The position numbers and the translations under genes are program-made. A stretch of DNA of 64,000 bases from Mesaphorura yosii (lineage: Eukaryota > Arthropoda > Collembola > Poduromorpha > Tullbergiidae): assembly GCA_009869945.1 (NCBI GenBank), contig WIXG01000225.1:62001-126000 (forward strand). Direction: 5' to 3'. Within the stretch, counting starts at the first letter, position 1; each line of letters opens with the position of its first letter. Shown in pieces: positions 12,213 through 23,700 of the stretch. The notes under the pieces are model-generated. The model did no database searches. It saw only the letters and a program-made list of their open reading frames with translations, and was not told the origin of the DNA.

Positions 12213-13730
12213 ATGGCACAAGCACAGCAGTTTATTGGATCGAAGATTAGTTTAATCTCCAAGTCAGAGATTCGCTACGAAGGGATCTTGTATTCCCTGG
12301 ACCTTCAGGAGGCAACCATCTCTTTATCCAAAGTGAGATCGTTTGGCACAGAAGGTCGACCGACTGAGCGTCCCGTACCTCCGAAGGATGAAATCTACGA
12401 GTTCATTATTTTCCGTGGGTCTGATATCAAAGGAATCGATGTTGTGGAGCCCCCGAGCTCGCTTCAAGAACCGACAAATTCAGGCCCGCCATCTGATCCA
12501 GCGATTCTGGAAGTTTCGCGTCAATATGTGAGTTTACTTCGAAATTTTCCAGTAAAGCAGTATTATTATGATGGCCTAGCTCATGTTGAATTGTTGTATG
12601 ACTTTAGCACGCTCCACCAGGACAAGGAAATGCACCCGGAGGCCCATCGATGAACTCACAACACCAGCAGCAGCAACAACAGCAGCCAATGTCTTCAGCT
12701 TACGCCTCATTCAGTGGCAGCAACAACAGTGGTGCGTCTACGTCAAAGCCTGCAGAAAAGCAACAGCAGCCATTCTCATCAACCACTGCGATTATCTCAC
12801 CGCTGCAGCAGCAACAACAAGGAAATCATCAAGGAGCGGTTGATGGAGTGGAGAACAGAAGACATGAAGGTGAGTCGTTCTCGTCAACCAAGCCAATTCA
12901 ATTTAAGACTCGCTAGGCAAGATAAGATTCCAATTTTTATACTAGAATTCTATTCTGCAGGTACTCGATCAACTAGCCCAAAGCCCTTGATGCAAGGAGC
13001 GGAGAATCGTCAAAGACAAGAAGGTCGTGGTCGAGGACGTGGTGGACAGAATTATCCAAATCAACAGCGCTACAATAACAATTACCAAGGTGGTGGTGGA
13101 TTTCGTGGGGGACGTCCGCCTCACAGAGGAGGTTATGGGCCAGGCAGTGGTCGTGGAGGTTCCTTTGCTCAGACCACGAAGCGTACTACATTTGCTGAAG
13201 AATTTGACTTTGAGAAGTCTAATGAGGAATTATTAAATGCGCTGACCAGTATGAAAATTAAGAGTGCAGAGGAAGAGCCTGAGGAGGACAAGGAGGACGA
13301 AGTGTATTACTCAAAAGACAACTTCTTCGATAACATCAGTTGTGAAGCGCTTGAGAGAAGCAAAGGGTAAGATATTGTGACAGCAGTGTTTGGCCGTTAA
13401 ATCTAGAAGTTCGAATAATGAACTCAATTTTTACTCCACAGAAAGTCAAATCGTCCCGATTGGCGTGCTGAACGAAAATTGAATGCGGAAACTTTTGGAA
13501 TTTCGGAGAATCGTCGGGGTGGATACTACCGTGGTCGTGGATATTATCGTGGCGGTGGAGGATATCGTGGGGGATACAATAATCGTGGAGGAGGAGGATA
13601 TTACCGCGGAGGCGGTGGTGGAGGAGGATACTACAACCGTCGCGGAGGCGGTGGAGTTGGAAACCGAGGAGGTGGCGGGGGTGACCGTGGTGGTCGACAG
13701 GAGGAGCAGGCGCAAGCGGCAACAAACTAA
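12213..13730 (+). CDS. LSM14: LSM14 / Trailer hitch RNA-granule protein
   Basis: Translational repressor and P-body assembly factor that binds DDX6 and decapping factors in the cytoplasm. Exons 12213-12527, 12608-12869, 12961-13366 and 13442-13730 join in frame to 423 residues. The N-terminal LSm14 domain is clear ([19 protein letters not shown], then [15 protein letters not shown]). A Gln-rich stretch encoded by CAG runs and a first RGG region follow. Then come the FDF box ([13 protein letters not shown]), the FFD box ([12 protein letters not shown]) and the TFG box ([12 protein letters not shown]), split by intron 3. The protein ends in a second, strongly Gly/Arg/Tyr-rich RGG tail. Domain order and length match animal LSM14. 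It converges on the LDAH gene. Confidence 0.93.
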
Positions 13731-13806
13731 CTTATGTGGAATGGTTATTGTCATTGTCAATTTTTTAAGTTGAGTAAAACTAATTCTGGACTGTGGATGA
13801 TGTCAT

Positions 13807-13812
13807 AATAAA
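13807..13812 (+). terminator. AATAAA signal of LSM14
   Basis: A canonical AATAAA lies 77 bases after the LSM14 stop codon. Confidence 0.6.
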
Positions 13813-13969
13813 AGGACTTGTCAGAAGATTCCTTAAATTCAGATCGATTTATTCTTTTCACTTTCACGTGTGGATTATGGATTAAATTCGTATGTCGTGT
13901 TAATTGGTAAAATTGTATTCTCAATTCTTGATATATGGAATAAAAGATTACAATTTATTTACTCGGAAT

Positions 13970-15068
13970 TTATATATTTGCTTTCTTGATATCAGTCACG
14001 ATTTTGTCGAATAGAATATCGACCATTTTCTCACTGCTTTCTATCACAAACGCATGCTCAATGCGATGATCACAGACTTGGTGCTGAAGTTGTGGAAACT
14101 TCTTTTGCATATCACGGACGTACTCCATCGGACACCAGTCGTCAATCGTCCCGAAGTAAAAGAAGAGTCTATCAATGTGCTGCTTGATGCATTCTTCATC
14201 GAGGTCGACAACTGTTGCGAATTCATCTTTTCCCATTGCGATGGACCGATCGTAGACTGATTTGTCAAGGAGCTGGACAGCAGCTGTCCGAATGCATTCC
14301 TTCGGAGTAAAGCCCCGAATAGAGAAGTACAGATTGACCAAGAATTTGTGAAACGATGTTGGCAGTAGGGAGATTCCCCATACAATGGAGTCCAGAATGA
14401 ATTGGACGTGTATCAGCCGACTGAGCATTTTGCCATTTGGAGTCATCGCCATTCGCTCAATTGTTGGAAACAACATATAGCATTTAATTATCCGTGAGTC
14501 AGCATGGTCCAATTGCTTGAACACTTCCAGTGTAATTTTGCAGCCAATTGAATGACCAATTATGATCAGTCGAGCATGTTTTGGAATTCGCTCCTGGATA
14601 AACTCTAACTTATGTTGAATCTGACCGGTCAAATTGTAAAGCTCGGGATTATCTGAAAATGCAAACATATGAGGGCTTACTTTGCATGATCCAGCTAATG
14701 ATTATTCCGTAATTATAATAACCATTTAATGAAGGAAAAGGCAGACTTATCCCAGAAACCTGGTGTCCTGCATGTGAAATGCCCCACACTGGTATGTTCA
14801 ACGCATCACCAAACTCCTCCTTCAACTTGGAATGAAGTGTAGAATTAAATTCTCGATAGTATTCGATGGTTCCTGGGTTTCCTGCAAGGCAAATAATGAC
14901 ATTTACTTTTATACCACATCCTTAATCGACTATCAACTTTAGTTTTAGTAGGCCCTTTTTACCTGGGATCACAACAATTGCAACCTTTACATGGTCAGCA
15001 TCTGTAAACGATGGTCCATTGACTAGAAGCGCAGTTGGAACACGGTTGACTAATCTGTGCAGCTCCAT
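13970..15068 (-). CDS. LDAH: Lipid droplet-associated serine hydrolase
   Basis: Alpha/beta-hydrolase of the LDAH (C2orf43) family, which acts on lipid droplets in neutral-lipid and sterol-ester turnover. Exons are 15068-14963, about 14881-14723 and 14652-13970, giving about 315 residues against roughly 325 in vertebrates. The first exon gives a beta strand ending VVIPG. The second starts GNPGTIEYYREF (oxyanion-loop region) and contains ISHAGH. The third has the nucleophile elbow IIIGHSIGCK, LFPTIERMAMTPNGKM, and FYFGTIDDWCP carrying the likely catalytic Asp, then a late His (EHAFVI). The end of exon 2 is uncertain: donors at 14746 or 14722 both keep the frame. A minus-strand AATAAA at 13959-13954 follows the stop almost directly. 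Confidence 0.88.
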
Positions 15069-15936
15069 TTCACGAATTCGGACGGTCCAAGTACTATCAA
15101 TACGGTATAGAGATTGTAATTTATGCTAATTATTACTAATCACAATAATACAGCCAGTCATTTGCTTCCCAGCTTACCTTTGCAATCCCAGACGTGCTCA
15201 CTACACTGCGGCTGACCTAGACCTTGTCCAGCATTTGGGAGGAATGCCACTTAAATTGACACGTACCATTACCATTTCTCAAGAGTTTGTCGAATGGGCC
15301 GCTGTTCGTGCTTTGAACTTCGGTTCGTATAAAGCACTTTGTTGCAGTTTGGCTTCTTTTCCGAGCAGAGCATCTTAATTAAATTGCTTGCTTTAATGAA
15401 GTATCATAAAGATAAAGTATCAGTGATGAAGTATCTTGCTCGCTATTACCACTATGATTCTTCAAAATGCTTTAATTGCAATTAGTCATTCAATATCAGG
15501 CTGTAGCGTGCAGCCAACTTTATTTTGTGCAGAACACTCAAAATCTCACTGCCATGAAATCCAAAAACCCTGAATTGGTGTTTTGTCCATACCATTTGAT
15601 TTTTCATTACATCACCATTACATATCAAACGACATGCACGGAGCACAACGCAAAGCAGTCACAAATAATCCAATTTCCTTATCTCAGGTCACCTTCATCA
15701 AGCTCGCCTGGCCTAAGGGTCCTAAAAGCCTATTTTGAGCCTGGATCTGACCTTTTCAGCCCGGTTTTAGCCCGATCATTATTGATAAGATCACTTCGCT
15801 TGTGTTCGCTTCCCGAGCCGCCGAACTTCCTTATGGCTCCTATTTAAGCATCAGTCGGACTTATCGCACCAACTTATTGCCCTCTCGCATTTTCAATTTA
15901 GCTTTCGCTTTCAGGAGCAATGTCAGAAAAGTCAAA
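15069..15936. other. Intergenic stretch, no gene recognised
   Basis: AT-rich sequence between the LDAH start (-) and the C-type-lectin gene (+). It should hold two divergent promoters. No open frame here has a recognisable motif. Confidence 0.5.
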
Positions 15937-16834
15937 ATGAAGACAATCTTTTTGATTGTCGTGGTTTCACTGGCCCACGCCAGGGCATGAGCTGCGGTCG
16001 CATCCGTTGAACTGGAGAACGGCGAGGTAAGGCTGAAATAATCGGCATTTCGTCACATTCGTGATTGACCAAATTTCGACGACAAAAAGTGAGTGAAAGC
16101 CAAATCTTTCATCGTAGCCGGAGGTACGGCCGATTGACCAGATTCAGTCACGAGGACTGAGTCTCATCATAGATAGCGAAAATAGCGAACCGGACATAGA
16201 CGACATGACGAAGAACATTACTATGAACCCGCACAGAATGTTAGTGAGCCTTGCTAAAACAGAACAGGAGTTTAAGTTCTAGTTGATTCATGCTTGTTAT
16301 CTGATCCAAATTACATTGTTCTTGACCCTGACAGTTTACTTGGTTCGAGGCCAGAACTTATTGCACAAGCTCAACGGATCCTGCCAATCTGAACATTTCA
16401 TCGGTGCGTGATCCTGTGGACTACACCAGCCTGAATCAACGTCTTGTCAGACAGGTCCTTGAAGCTGGAATGAATGAGTCGCGTTGGCAATTCGGCACCA
16501 AGAATGCATGAACATGCAATGCTTCACATTCATGCTTCTCTTCTCTTCAACAGTTTACTGGACATCTGGTCGAGCTCTTCAAGAATGGGATCAATTCCGA
16601 TGGGACGGAGCTGAAAATGAGCATGCAACTTACCGTATTATAAATGACACTGCCCATGAATTCTTCCCCTCCCCACCAAAATACAGGACTTGCGTCGCTT
16701 TTATGGTCATGAAAGACGGCAACAGTATCAGGCTGACAGGGCTTGATTGTCAAAATAAGTATGGGATCCTTTGCCAAAGTGCTCTAATGGAGGCATCACC
16801 GGAAACTCTGAGGAAGGGCAGTGTCTCCGAGTAA
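15937..16834 (+). pseudogene. Secreted C-type-lectin-domain gene with in-frame stop
   Basis: Apparent four-exon gene: 15937-16026, 16118-16243, 16335-16482 and 16554-16834. Exon 1 encodes a good signal peptide (MKTIFLIVVVSLAHARA) followed at once by TGA (15988-15990); the same frame then stays open to a proper GTAAGG donor. Exon 3 carries the lectin-fold start (FTWFEARTYC). Exon 4 carries YWTSGRAL, WDQFRWDG, and the end pattern TCVAF...LDCQNKYGILCQ. The third donor (C followed by GTTGGC) is weak. Phases agree at every junction, so the gene was recently intact. The stop makes it a pseudogene, a null allele, or the site of an assembly error. The region from exon 2 is acidic linker with no known motif. 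Confidence 0.6.
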
Positions 16835-17533
16835 TGCGAGTCTGTCTTCTGTTACGCTATTGTGAAACGTACTCGGTGTTTTAATAAGCTTTGATCCGGT
16901 GGCACGTTCTCTTTGATTTTCGATGGTCATTAATAAAGTTAGTACACTTGTTCACTGGAAATTAATGCCAGCTTCGAATTTACTTTGGCATCAAATGCCG
17001 GACGGACAAAACTCTGTCAGGCGCTACCCGTTCAGCTTTTGCCATGATTATTGAAAATATTTATTGACTAATCATTTGTAAAAAAATTAGTATGTGAAAT
17101 GTGGTAAGAGAAACCTTTCACCGCGATTCATATGACTTCGAAACTGATGTGCTTCCATGAAACGTTGAAAAACAAAAGCAAAAGCAGCAAAACGCTCTGG
17201 TGCGAATTCTGTCACTTCAGTCTGCCTTTGTCATTTTATTGCGGTAGACTTTACTACAATACAATTTTTATTTAACTTGTGTTAACAGTTAACAGTATGT
17301 AATTTTAACTTACACGGGCATCACCTTGTTCTTTGTGCAATCTGACTTCGTCCTGGAAAAACAATTCTGCTCTTTGACTACTGCCACTGTTGCAGCTAAG
17401 TAGTCAACCTCAACGTAAGGTGATAAGAAGCTAAAAAAAGGTAAGATAACCATGGTTTCCCTTAAGCCTTAAGTGTAGTTGTTAATCCAAACACTAATCC
17501 GTGCCCAACGTGTATATCACAGTAAACACGACG
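16835..17533. other. Intergenic stretch, no gene recognised
   Basis: AT-rich sequence between the lectin gene and the GFA gene. It should contain the lectin 3' UTR and the GFA promoter. Nothing else is recognised. Confidence 0.5.
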
Positions 17534-18067
17534 ATGCCGATGAAATTGGAAGGCTCTTGCCGCTGCGGCGCCGTGTCATTTACCATGGACAGCAACACTC
17601 CATACCCGTACCAACTCTGCTACTGTTCAATTTGCCGCAAAACGGCTGGAGGAGGTGGATTTGCTATCAACATAATGGGCATTTACAAGACATTGAAGAT
17701 CAAGGACAAGTCTACCATTGGTGTATATCAGGTGGAGCTTGACGATGACGAGGGGGAAAACAAAGCTAAATCTGGTGCTAAAGACGCAAAGCGCCCCAAG
17801 AAGCTTAGTGAAGGCGAACGCAACTTCTGTACAAAATGTTCCACACCACTCTGGCTCTGGGATAAACGCTGGCCTGAACTTGTTCACCCATTCGCATCGG
17901 TGATCGACACCGACTTGCCCGTGCCACCAGAACGAGTTCACCTCATGCTGGGAAGCAAAGCCTCGTGGGTTGTTCCTGACATCAAGAAGGGCGATAAAGA
18001 GTTTCAAGAATATCCTGAGGAATCCATTGAGGATTGGCATCGCAAGCGTAAGCTGTGGATCGACTAA
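17534..18067 (+). CDS. GFA / CENP-V-like zinc-binding protein
   Basis: Single-exon protein of 177 residues with the Mss4-like fold of the glutathione-dependent formaldehyde-activating (GFA) / CENP-V family. Zinc ligands are visible in order: SCRCGAVSF, then CYCSICRKTAGGG, then FCTKCSTPLW. The reaction cannot be assigned; many members have no proven catalytic role. A charged Lys/Asp/Glu-rich insertion sits between the second and third Cys clusters. I chose the ATG at 17534 because it lies just before the conserved MKLEGSC start; an upstream GTG is not a credible eukaryotic start. It converges on NUBP1 with only about 150 bases between stop codons. The family is mostly bacterial and fungal, so old transfer is possible but unproven. 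Confidence 0.85.
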   Translation: MPMKLEGSCRCGAVSFTMDSNTPYPYQLCYCSICRKTAGGGGFAINIMGIYKTLKIKDKSTIGVYQVELDDDEGENKAKSGAKDAKRPKKLSEGERNFCTKCSTPLWLWDKRWPELVHPFASVIDTDLPVPPERVHLMLGSKASWVVPDIKKGDKEFQEYPEESIEDWHRKRKLWID

Positions 18068-18158
18068 GGAAGGAGGACTTTTAAGATTTCATTGTTACCA
18101 AACTTTGTGCTACTTAAAGTTTAAGGAAGTCATGTGATGTATTGAGTTTGTTCAACGT

Positions 18159-18164
18159 AATAAA
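18159..18164 (+). terminator. AATAAA signal of the GFA-like gene
   Basis: AATAAA lies 91 bases after the stop codon of the GFA-like gene, in the narrow gap before the converging NUBP1 stop. Confidence 0.6.
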
Positions 18165-18218
18165 GGCGGCTTTATTGACAAAATCGACATTTTCCAAGTC
18201 ATTTGGCTCAAATCATAG

Positions 18219-19241
18219 TTATTTTTCACTTTTTATCAGTTTATTCGCCAAGTCAAGTGTGAACTTCGTTGTCGCAGACTCCGGGTATTCGGTAATAAAG
18301 TTGGCTCCTTCGTCGCATGTTGTGGCCAAGTTGACGTCAATTGGAATTCGACCCAGAAACTCAATCCCGTATTCTTTCGCCAATCCCTCACCTCCTCCGC
18401 TTGTCTTTGGAAACAGTTCGTATCCGTGATTACACTTGGGGCACACGAACAGACTCATGTTCTCAATCAACCCCACAATTGGAATATTTGTCCTTCGGCA
18501 GAAATCAATCTCCTTGCGCACGTCGAGGATTGAGACGTCTTGTGGTGTGGTTACAATTATTGCTCCATCAATTGAACTCTGACTGAGGTACGTCGCGATT
18601 GACAGGTGCTCATCGGACGTTCCTGGTGGAGTGTCGATCAGCAATACGTCGAGTCCCGTGCTCCAGTCAACTTCCGTCAAGAATTGTTTGATTAGTCCAT
18701 TCTTACGAGGACCACGCCAAATCACAGCTGATTTCGGACTGTCGAGCAGAAAACCAACCGACATGACACTCAAATTGTCTTCGACGTAGACCGGACTCCA
18801 GCCAGATCCGCTCTGATGCACCTCTTCACCCTCGCAGCCCATAATGCGTGGAATTGACGGACCACAAATGTCAACGTCGAGTAGGCCAATGTTAAGCGAC
18901 TCATTAGCAGCGAATGCACGACTCAGCAAGCTGGATACCGTGGATTTACCAACTCCGCCTTTGCCGGATAGGATCAGGAACTTGTGTTTAACGTTAGAAA
19001 GCTTCGCTCCAATAACTGCGATAGCTGGATCAGGAATATTTGCTTTGCCTGACGAGCACAGCGACTGATTCGGACATCCTTGGCATGCTGACTCCTTCCC
19101 AGCTCGTTCACTTTGAGTTCCGGGGCAATGCTCGGGGACTTCAGTCGAAGGTTGCTGCTTGTCCGTGCACGTGGAACCACAGCTGCCTCCGTCTCCGCCA
19201 CCGCCGCAACATTTCGAATTCTGGCTGCAGGATTCACTCAT
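18219..19241 (-). CDS. NUBP1: Cytosolic Fe-S cluster assembly scaffold NUBP1
   Basis: P-loop ATPase of the Mrp/NBP35 type, the cytosolic scaffold on which 4Fe-4S clusters are built before transfer to apoproteins. It is a single exon of 340 residues, close to the family length. The N-terminal cluster-binding pattern C-x13-C-x2-C-x5-C is intact around residues 39-63. The deviant Walker A is GKGGVGKST, followed by [29 protein letters not shown] and the bridging CPKC motif near residue 267. Ahead of the usual Cys motif is an unusual Gly/Cys-rich leader with six extra Cys. The lack of introns is notable next to intron-bearing neighbours. Confidence 0.96.
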   Translation of the reverse strand: MSESCSQNSKCCGGGGDGGSCGSTCTDKQQPSTEVPEHCPGTQSERAGKESACQGCPNQSLCSSGKANIPDPAIAVIGAKLSNVKHKFLILSGKGGVGKSTVSSLLSRAFAANESLNIGLLDVDICGPSIPRIMGCEGEEVHQSGSGWSPVYVEDNLSVMSVGFLLDSPKSAVIWRGPRKNGLIKQFLTEVDWSTGLDVLLIDTPPGTSDEHLSIATYLSQSSIDGAIIVTTPQDVSILDVRKEIDFCRRTNIPIVGLIENMSLFVCPKCNHGYELFPKTSGGGEGLAKEYGIEFLGRIPIDVNLATTCDEGANFITEYPESATTKFTLDLANKLIKSEK

Positions 19242-20163
19242 GATGTCTTATGTCAAGAGTTGCAGAAGTGAAAGACCTCAAATATTTTAACACCTGCACA
19301 AATCACAATAGCGATGGATCATTAGTAGAATCAAATCAGTGTAAGTGAGCGTTTACTTTTATATCCACTCGCAATCTTACCTGATTTCTGTTATAGTAAG
19401 CTGATAAATTGATATGTAAATCGTCTGAAGTATGCGGCTGACTTAAGTTGCTGGTTATACGTTAGCTCCACACCCCGCTGATAAGAAGAATGACGAATGA
19501 TCTTCAGCTGATCGCGAATCACGATGTCGAATGAATGACGAATTTACGATTCTCGAGATGACTGTCGCGTTTTGAATTGCCTCGTCGTAATCCTTTTTCC
19601 TTTACTCTGTTCTTGGCGACGCACTGTGCGGTATTCACGAGAATGTTGTGCGCCATGCATTTTACCATATAAAAAAGTTCCAACTTTGGAAGCCAATAAC
19701 TGGCTTCAGGATGGACATGGAAGGGTGGTTTTGCTGCATATGAAAGCCCATGTCCTTAGCTTTCCAACGACACCCCTCTTGACATGGGTCATCATAGAAC
19801 CGGAAGTGACAAAATGGCCGATGACCCGACTTTGACCTCCTGTATCTCCCAAGTCCCACAGTTCCGCACTCTGCAAAGAATATCGTAAATAGTACTAATT
19901 AAGTACTACACGATGGTACAGGTGCGGTCTTGTGGGGCGTGGGAGAACGAAGGTTCCAAATTTGTCATAATCCCGGCATTAAAATCCGAAAAAAACTGTC
20001 GAAGAGCAGAAATTATTATTATTATTTAAATTAAATTATTATTTTCAAGGATTTTTATGAGGATACGCCTGACTTTTCATTAAGTAATTCTTAAAGCAAC
20101 GCAGGGAAGAGAAATGACTCTACATCTTTAATCCTACTCTAACAATTAACACGAAAAATACGC
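19242..20163. other. Intergenic stretch with possible dispersed repeat
   Basis: No gene is recognised. The segment at about 19640-19850 has a more even base composition than its surroundings and looks like a non-autonomous dispersed element fragment. I see no terminal repeats and cannot test copy number, so this is only a suspicion. Confidence 0.35.
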
Positions 20164-20417
20164 TTACTTGAACGCAATCAACAGCGTAAATGTGTTATCA
20201 GCAGCAATTTGAAGGCTCGTGACAATAGTTGACCACTCATACACAAAAAAGAACCGACATCTTATTTTGAGGTCTGGGCATAACCGAACGCCGCTCTTGA
20301 AACCTTTTCGAACCTTCTGTGGGTAGATATGAAGACGCCTTTGAACATCTCGCCTGAGGTTCTCCGATGCATCATTCATGCCAGGTCCGTAGTGGAACCC
20401 AATGGAGATAAAGAGCG
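20164..20417 (-). pseudogene. Isolated chemoreceptor-like C-terminal exon
   Basis: A CAG acceptor at 20418 opens an exon of about 84 residues ending in a stop. It starts with a short hydrophobic stretch, has a charged loop (ASENLRRDVQRRL), and ends with FFFVYEWSTIVTSLQIA and NTFTLLIAF. This layout, an inner-loop helix followed by a last membrane span near the stop, resembles the last exon of arthropod gustatory-type receptors. No upstream receptor exons were found on this strand within the next few kilobases. It is therefore a relic, or the last exon of a gene with distant exons. The family call is tentative. Confidence 0.3.
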
Positions 20418-20734
20418 CTGTTAGGACACCCAGATCCCCCAACGGGGATATGCAAGGGGTTGTGGCAGGGGAATTTTGAAGTGCGGGATTGGGGGGATTA
20501 TGTCGTAGATTCGTTCAAAAGTAAGCAGTCTTATAAGGAAAATCTCATGCAAAACTTGCAAGTCTTGCGAACTTTAAAATTCCATTGTGCAACGAAATCG
20601 CAAAACCGGTGGATTTGCCGTATGTCACGAGTCATTACAGACCCGAAAGAGTGTAAAAATTGAGTTCGCGAAAAATTTGCTCAAAAACAGTTCGCGTGGT
20701 TCCCTGGTTAGCTGCAATTTACTCTGTCACGCGT

Positions 20735-20764
20735 CACGCCACGCCACGCGCGTGGCGTGGCGTG
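20735..20764. repeat. 30-bp perfect palindrome (CACGC-rich)
   Basis: Two 15-base arms are exact reverse complements with no spacer, built from repeats of CACGC and centred on GCGC. The surrounding sequence is AT-rich, so this GC-rich block stands out. It could form a cruciform or act as clustered E-box/CACGTG-like or bHLH-type sites. Function is unknown. Confidence 0.9.
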
Positions 20765-23700
20765 CAACGTCATCCAGGCCGCAACTTCAATGTGCAGCGC
20801 TTACACGAAATCAAGGCGATACATATAGAGGTTCATGTACGAATTTATACCCAAATTCAGACTGGAAGCAGAAACAGAAACAATGGAAGAAGGTTTCTCC
20901 AGGCAGGAGTACTTAATCCGTGCAGCGAGATCACTCATGCCACTGCGATTTAGCGGATTCTACTACTACATGGAGAGAAGAGGAAAGGCGACTTCCGTTG
21001 GTTTGCTATTGTATTGGACCGGGAGAGTTCTGATCTTGTGCAAGGAATTGTATTCTCGACTGTTTTGTGATTTTGATTGTATGTTCGTTTTTTCTGTTTC
21101 TGCTTCCTTCACACTTTCGCACAGTAAATCAATGCTTTACGAATTTCCTCGTAGTCAAAGACTGCTGTTTCGAGAAAGCAGGAAGACGCTAAGCACGGTT
21201 AAGTAGAAAAAAGAACTGACGTTTTAAATCGCACGGATTGGATTTGGCGTTTAAATGGACCGAACATCTATGCAATTCAGAGATCAAGCCAAGCCATCCA
21301 GTTTCCAATTGCGTCAATGAAGCAGGAATTTTACAAATTTTGCGTCAATATTTGCATAACTTTTACGCAATGCCGCAAATTGCCTACAAATTCACACTTG
21401 ACTTGTCTCACATCATTCATCAGTGCATTGCCTTACCTCATGTGTCCTGACTTCAGCGCACGCTAATTTGTTAATACTTTATATCGAATTACTCTATTTG
21501 CACAAAAACCTCCGCAGAACACGGCGGTTCCCGATTGAATGGTTGAATCAATCCAGAATTTTCCGAACGCGTAATCCTAAAAATGAAAATCATTCGACCG
21601 AAAATGGCAAATGCGGATGGTCTTTGGGTTGGGGCTGCCATTTACAATTCGGGGTAGTAAGAATTTGCGTAAGGACCCAAAAAAGACAACGATATGGTTA
21701 ACAAGAAAAATTGCTGAATTTCGAATTTATAATTTTTGTGCAAATCAGAGCAAACTGAGGCACGAAATTGCACTCGCAATGCAAACGCAAGCACTTGTGA
21801 CATGTCTAAATTAATAGCTGCTCGTAATAATTGAACCATGCACAAAATGAAATTCTCAAGCTGTAGGTTGCTTCAAACTTCAAATGTGTCCCTTGATAAT
21901 TGTGTGGGTTGCACTCTGTAAGGAAATGCAGGCAAGACTCATTGCGCGCCTGCTTTCACTGATGCTCTTTTCAATGCCATCTTTACGAATTTGTGGTTGT
22001 ACCGCTTGTAAGCTAATAATTCATTATTTTGACCGACGGCAGTAACAATAGAAAATTCAAGTCCAATTTCACTATTGTCTTGTTTCACTTGCAGTGGAAC
22101 TCTATTCTTGCATCGAAATTTCGTAAAGATGCAAGCCGCACAAAATGTACATTAGTAATTACAAAAATAGAAAGTAGAAAATAGACTCTCTCCGTAACTG
22201 ACCGAGAAAGTGGCTGCAAATGGTAAGAAGCGTAATGCGAAACAGAAATGACGCAAACAGCAATACTTTGGGTTCAGATCACATAATCTTTCCTGGTTCC
22301 ATTTCCTAAGCAAAGACATACATTTCATATTTTCACTTTTCTAACGACTGGCGACTCGACGACTCGAGTAATTCGTCAACTCAATTTCGTTTTAATTCTC
22401 CTGGATTGTGTTCCATGGAACAACAGTGAAAACATTCAGGAGATGAAGAGCAGAACAACCGTGATGGTTTAACTATGCTTGAATGGACGCTTGAGCAGAA
22501 ACAGAAAGGTGGCATTAAACGGAAGAAGCCTACGCCTGCCGCCTGAAGATGGATTTAGGCGAGAGAGCTTGGAAACTTGGAAATACGCCGTATGAGTTCG
22601 GAGTTTGAAGATTTTACTTCTGGTCGCGCTGTCGTCACGAATGCCTTTCCTTTTGCTTGGGATTCCGATGAATGAAAGCTGAGCTTGATTGAAGAAGGCT
22701 TGGCTGAAGAATTTCCCAAGAACGAACTTTTGAGAGTCTAAGTGCGGATTACCAAACCCAGCAACACAGCGCAAAGTTGAATGATGAACTCTGATCTTTG
22801 TTAAGTTTCCTTTCTGTCCTAAATCGCCGAATCTAAATAAGAAAAACATCAATTTGGTGTCCAGCGCTAGTAACAGCACTCATTAAAATGAAAAGACTAT
22901 AAATAATGTGTAGATCAAATGATCATTTACACTTGCATGATCTTGTGATCTTTCATCATTTTGATCTGACGCGAAAACGAAAGAATCCTGGAGACTAAAT
23001 TCCACCCACCGCGAATTGCGAAATAACCTGAGGAAATGACGCGCAACACGCTGGCTGAGAAGATGAATTCAGGCCAGAGTACAAGATCAACTCGAGGTCT
23101 GAGATGAGATGATCTTTTTTGTCTTTTGCAAGAAACACGCAAAAAGACAACAGGCTCTCAAAGCCCTCAACTCACAGTTTTGTTTATCTTGTATTTCGGT
23201 ATTGTTTACATCCAATTTACTGGCGTACTTCAATAAAAGTTAAATTAAATAAAGTTGGCTGGTTGATGGTTAACATTTTAAGCCCTGGGAAATTGATTCT
23301 CCGAAACAACGAGCCGGCGGCAGAGGCAACAAGCTGTAATTTCCTCGTGTCCTGGGAATGAATTCATGGAACTGGGCCACACTCGCTTTCACTTCAGCTT
23401 GCGCTTGTGTCGTGATGACTGCGATCGTGACTTTGAATTTCTGACGCATGCGGACATGCTTCTGCTGACATCGTCAACGATGTTGACATTTGATATTGGC
23501 AGTTTGCAGATTGGAGTGATGTGACGAATTATGAATTACCTGCACAAATTGTATTATTTCATGTTTCTCGATTACGTGCATAATTCCACGTTATTGTTGA
23601 TGTTGATATGACAATTGATATGATATGTCAGTCTTAAGCTTAAACCCGTGAATTACCCTTATCTTATCTTGGATGTATCACGTCGAGAGTCGCAGTTTGC

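Noticed and set aside
12655-12830. CAG-rich repeats that could be read as a tandem array
   Set aside because: They encode Gln runs inside LSM14. Spacing is irregular and this is a eukaryotic gene, so no CRISPR array or satellite is supported.
13446-13760. Minus-strand Thr/Val/Ser-rich open frame
   Set aside because: Antisense of the Gly-rich RGG tail of LSM14; the repeated GGN codons create the shadow frame.
22469-22879. Minus-strand open frame of 136 codons
   Set aside because: No signal peptide, domain, paralogue in the window or splice partners. Composition fits random open frame in intergenic DNA.
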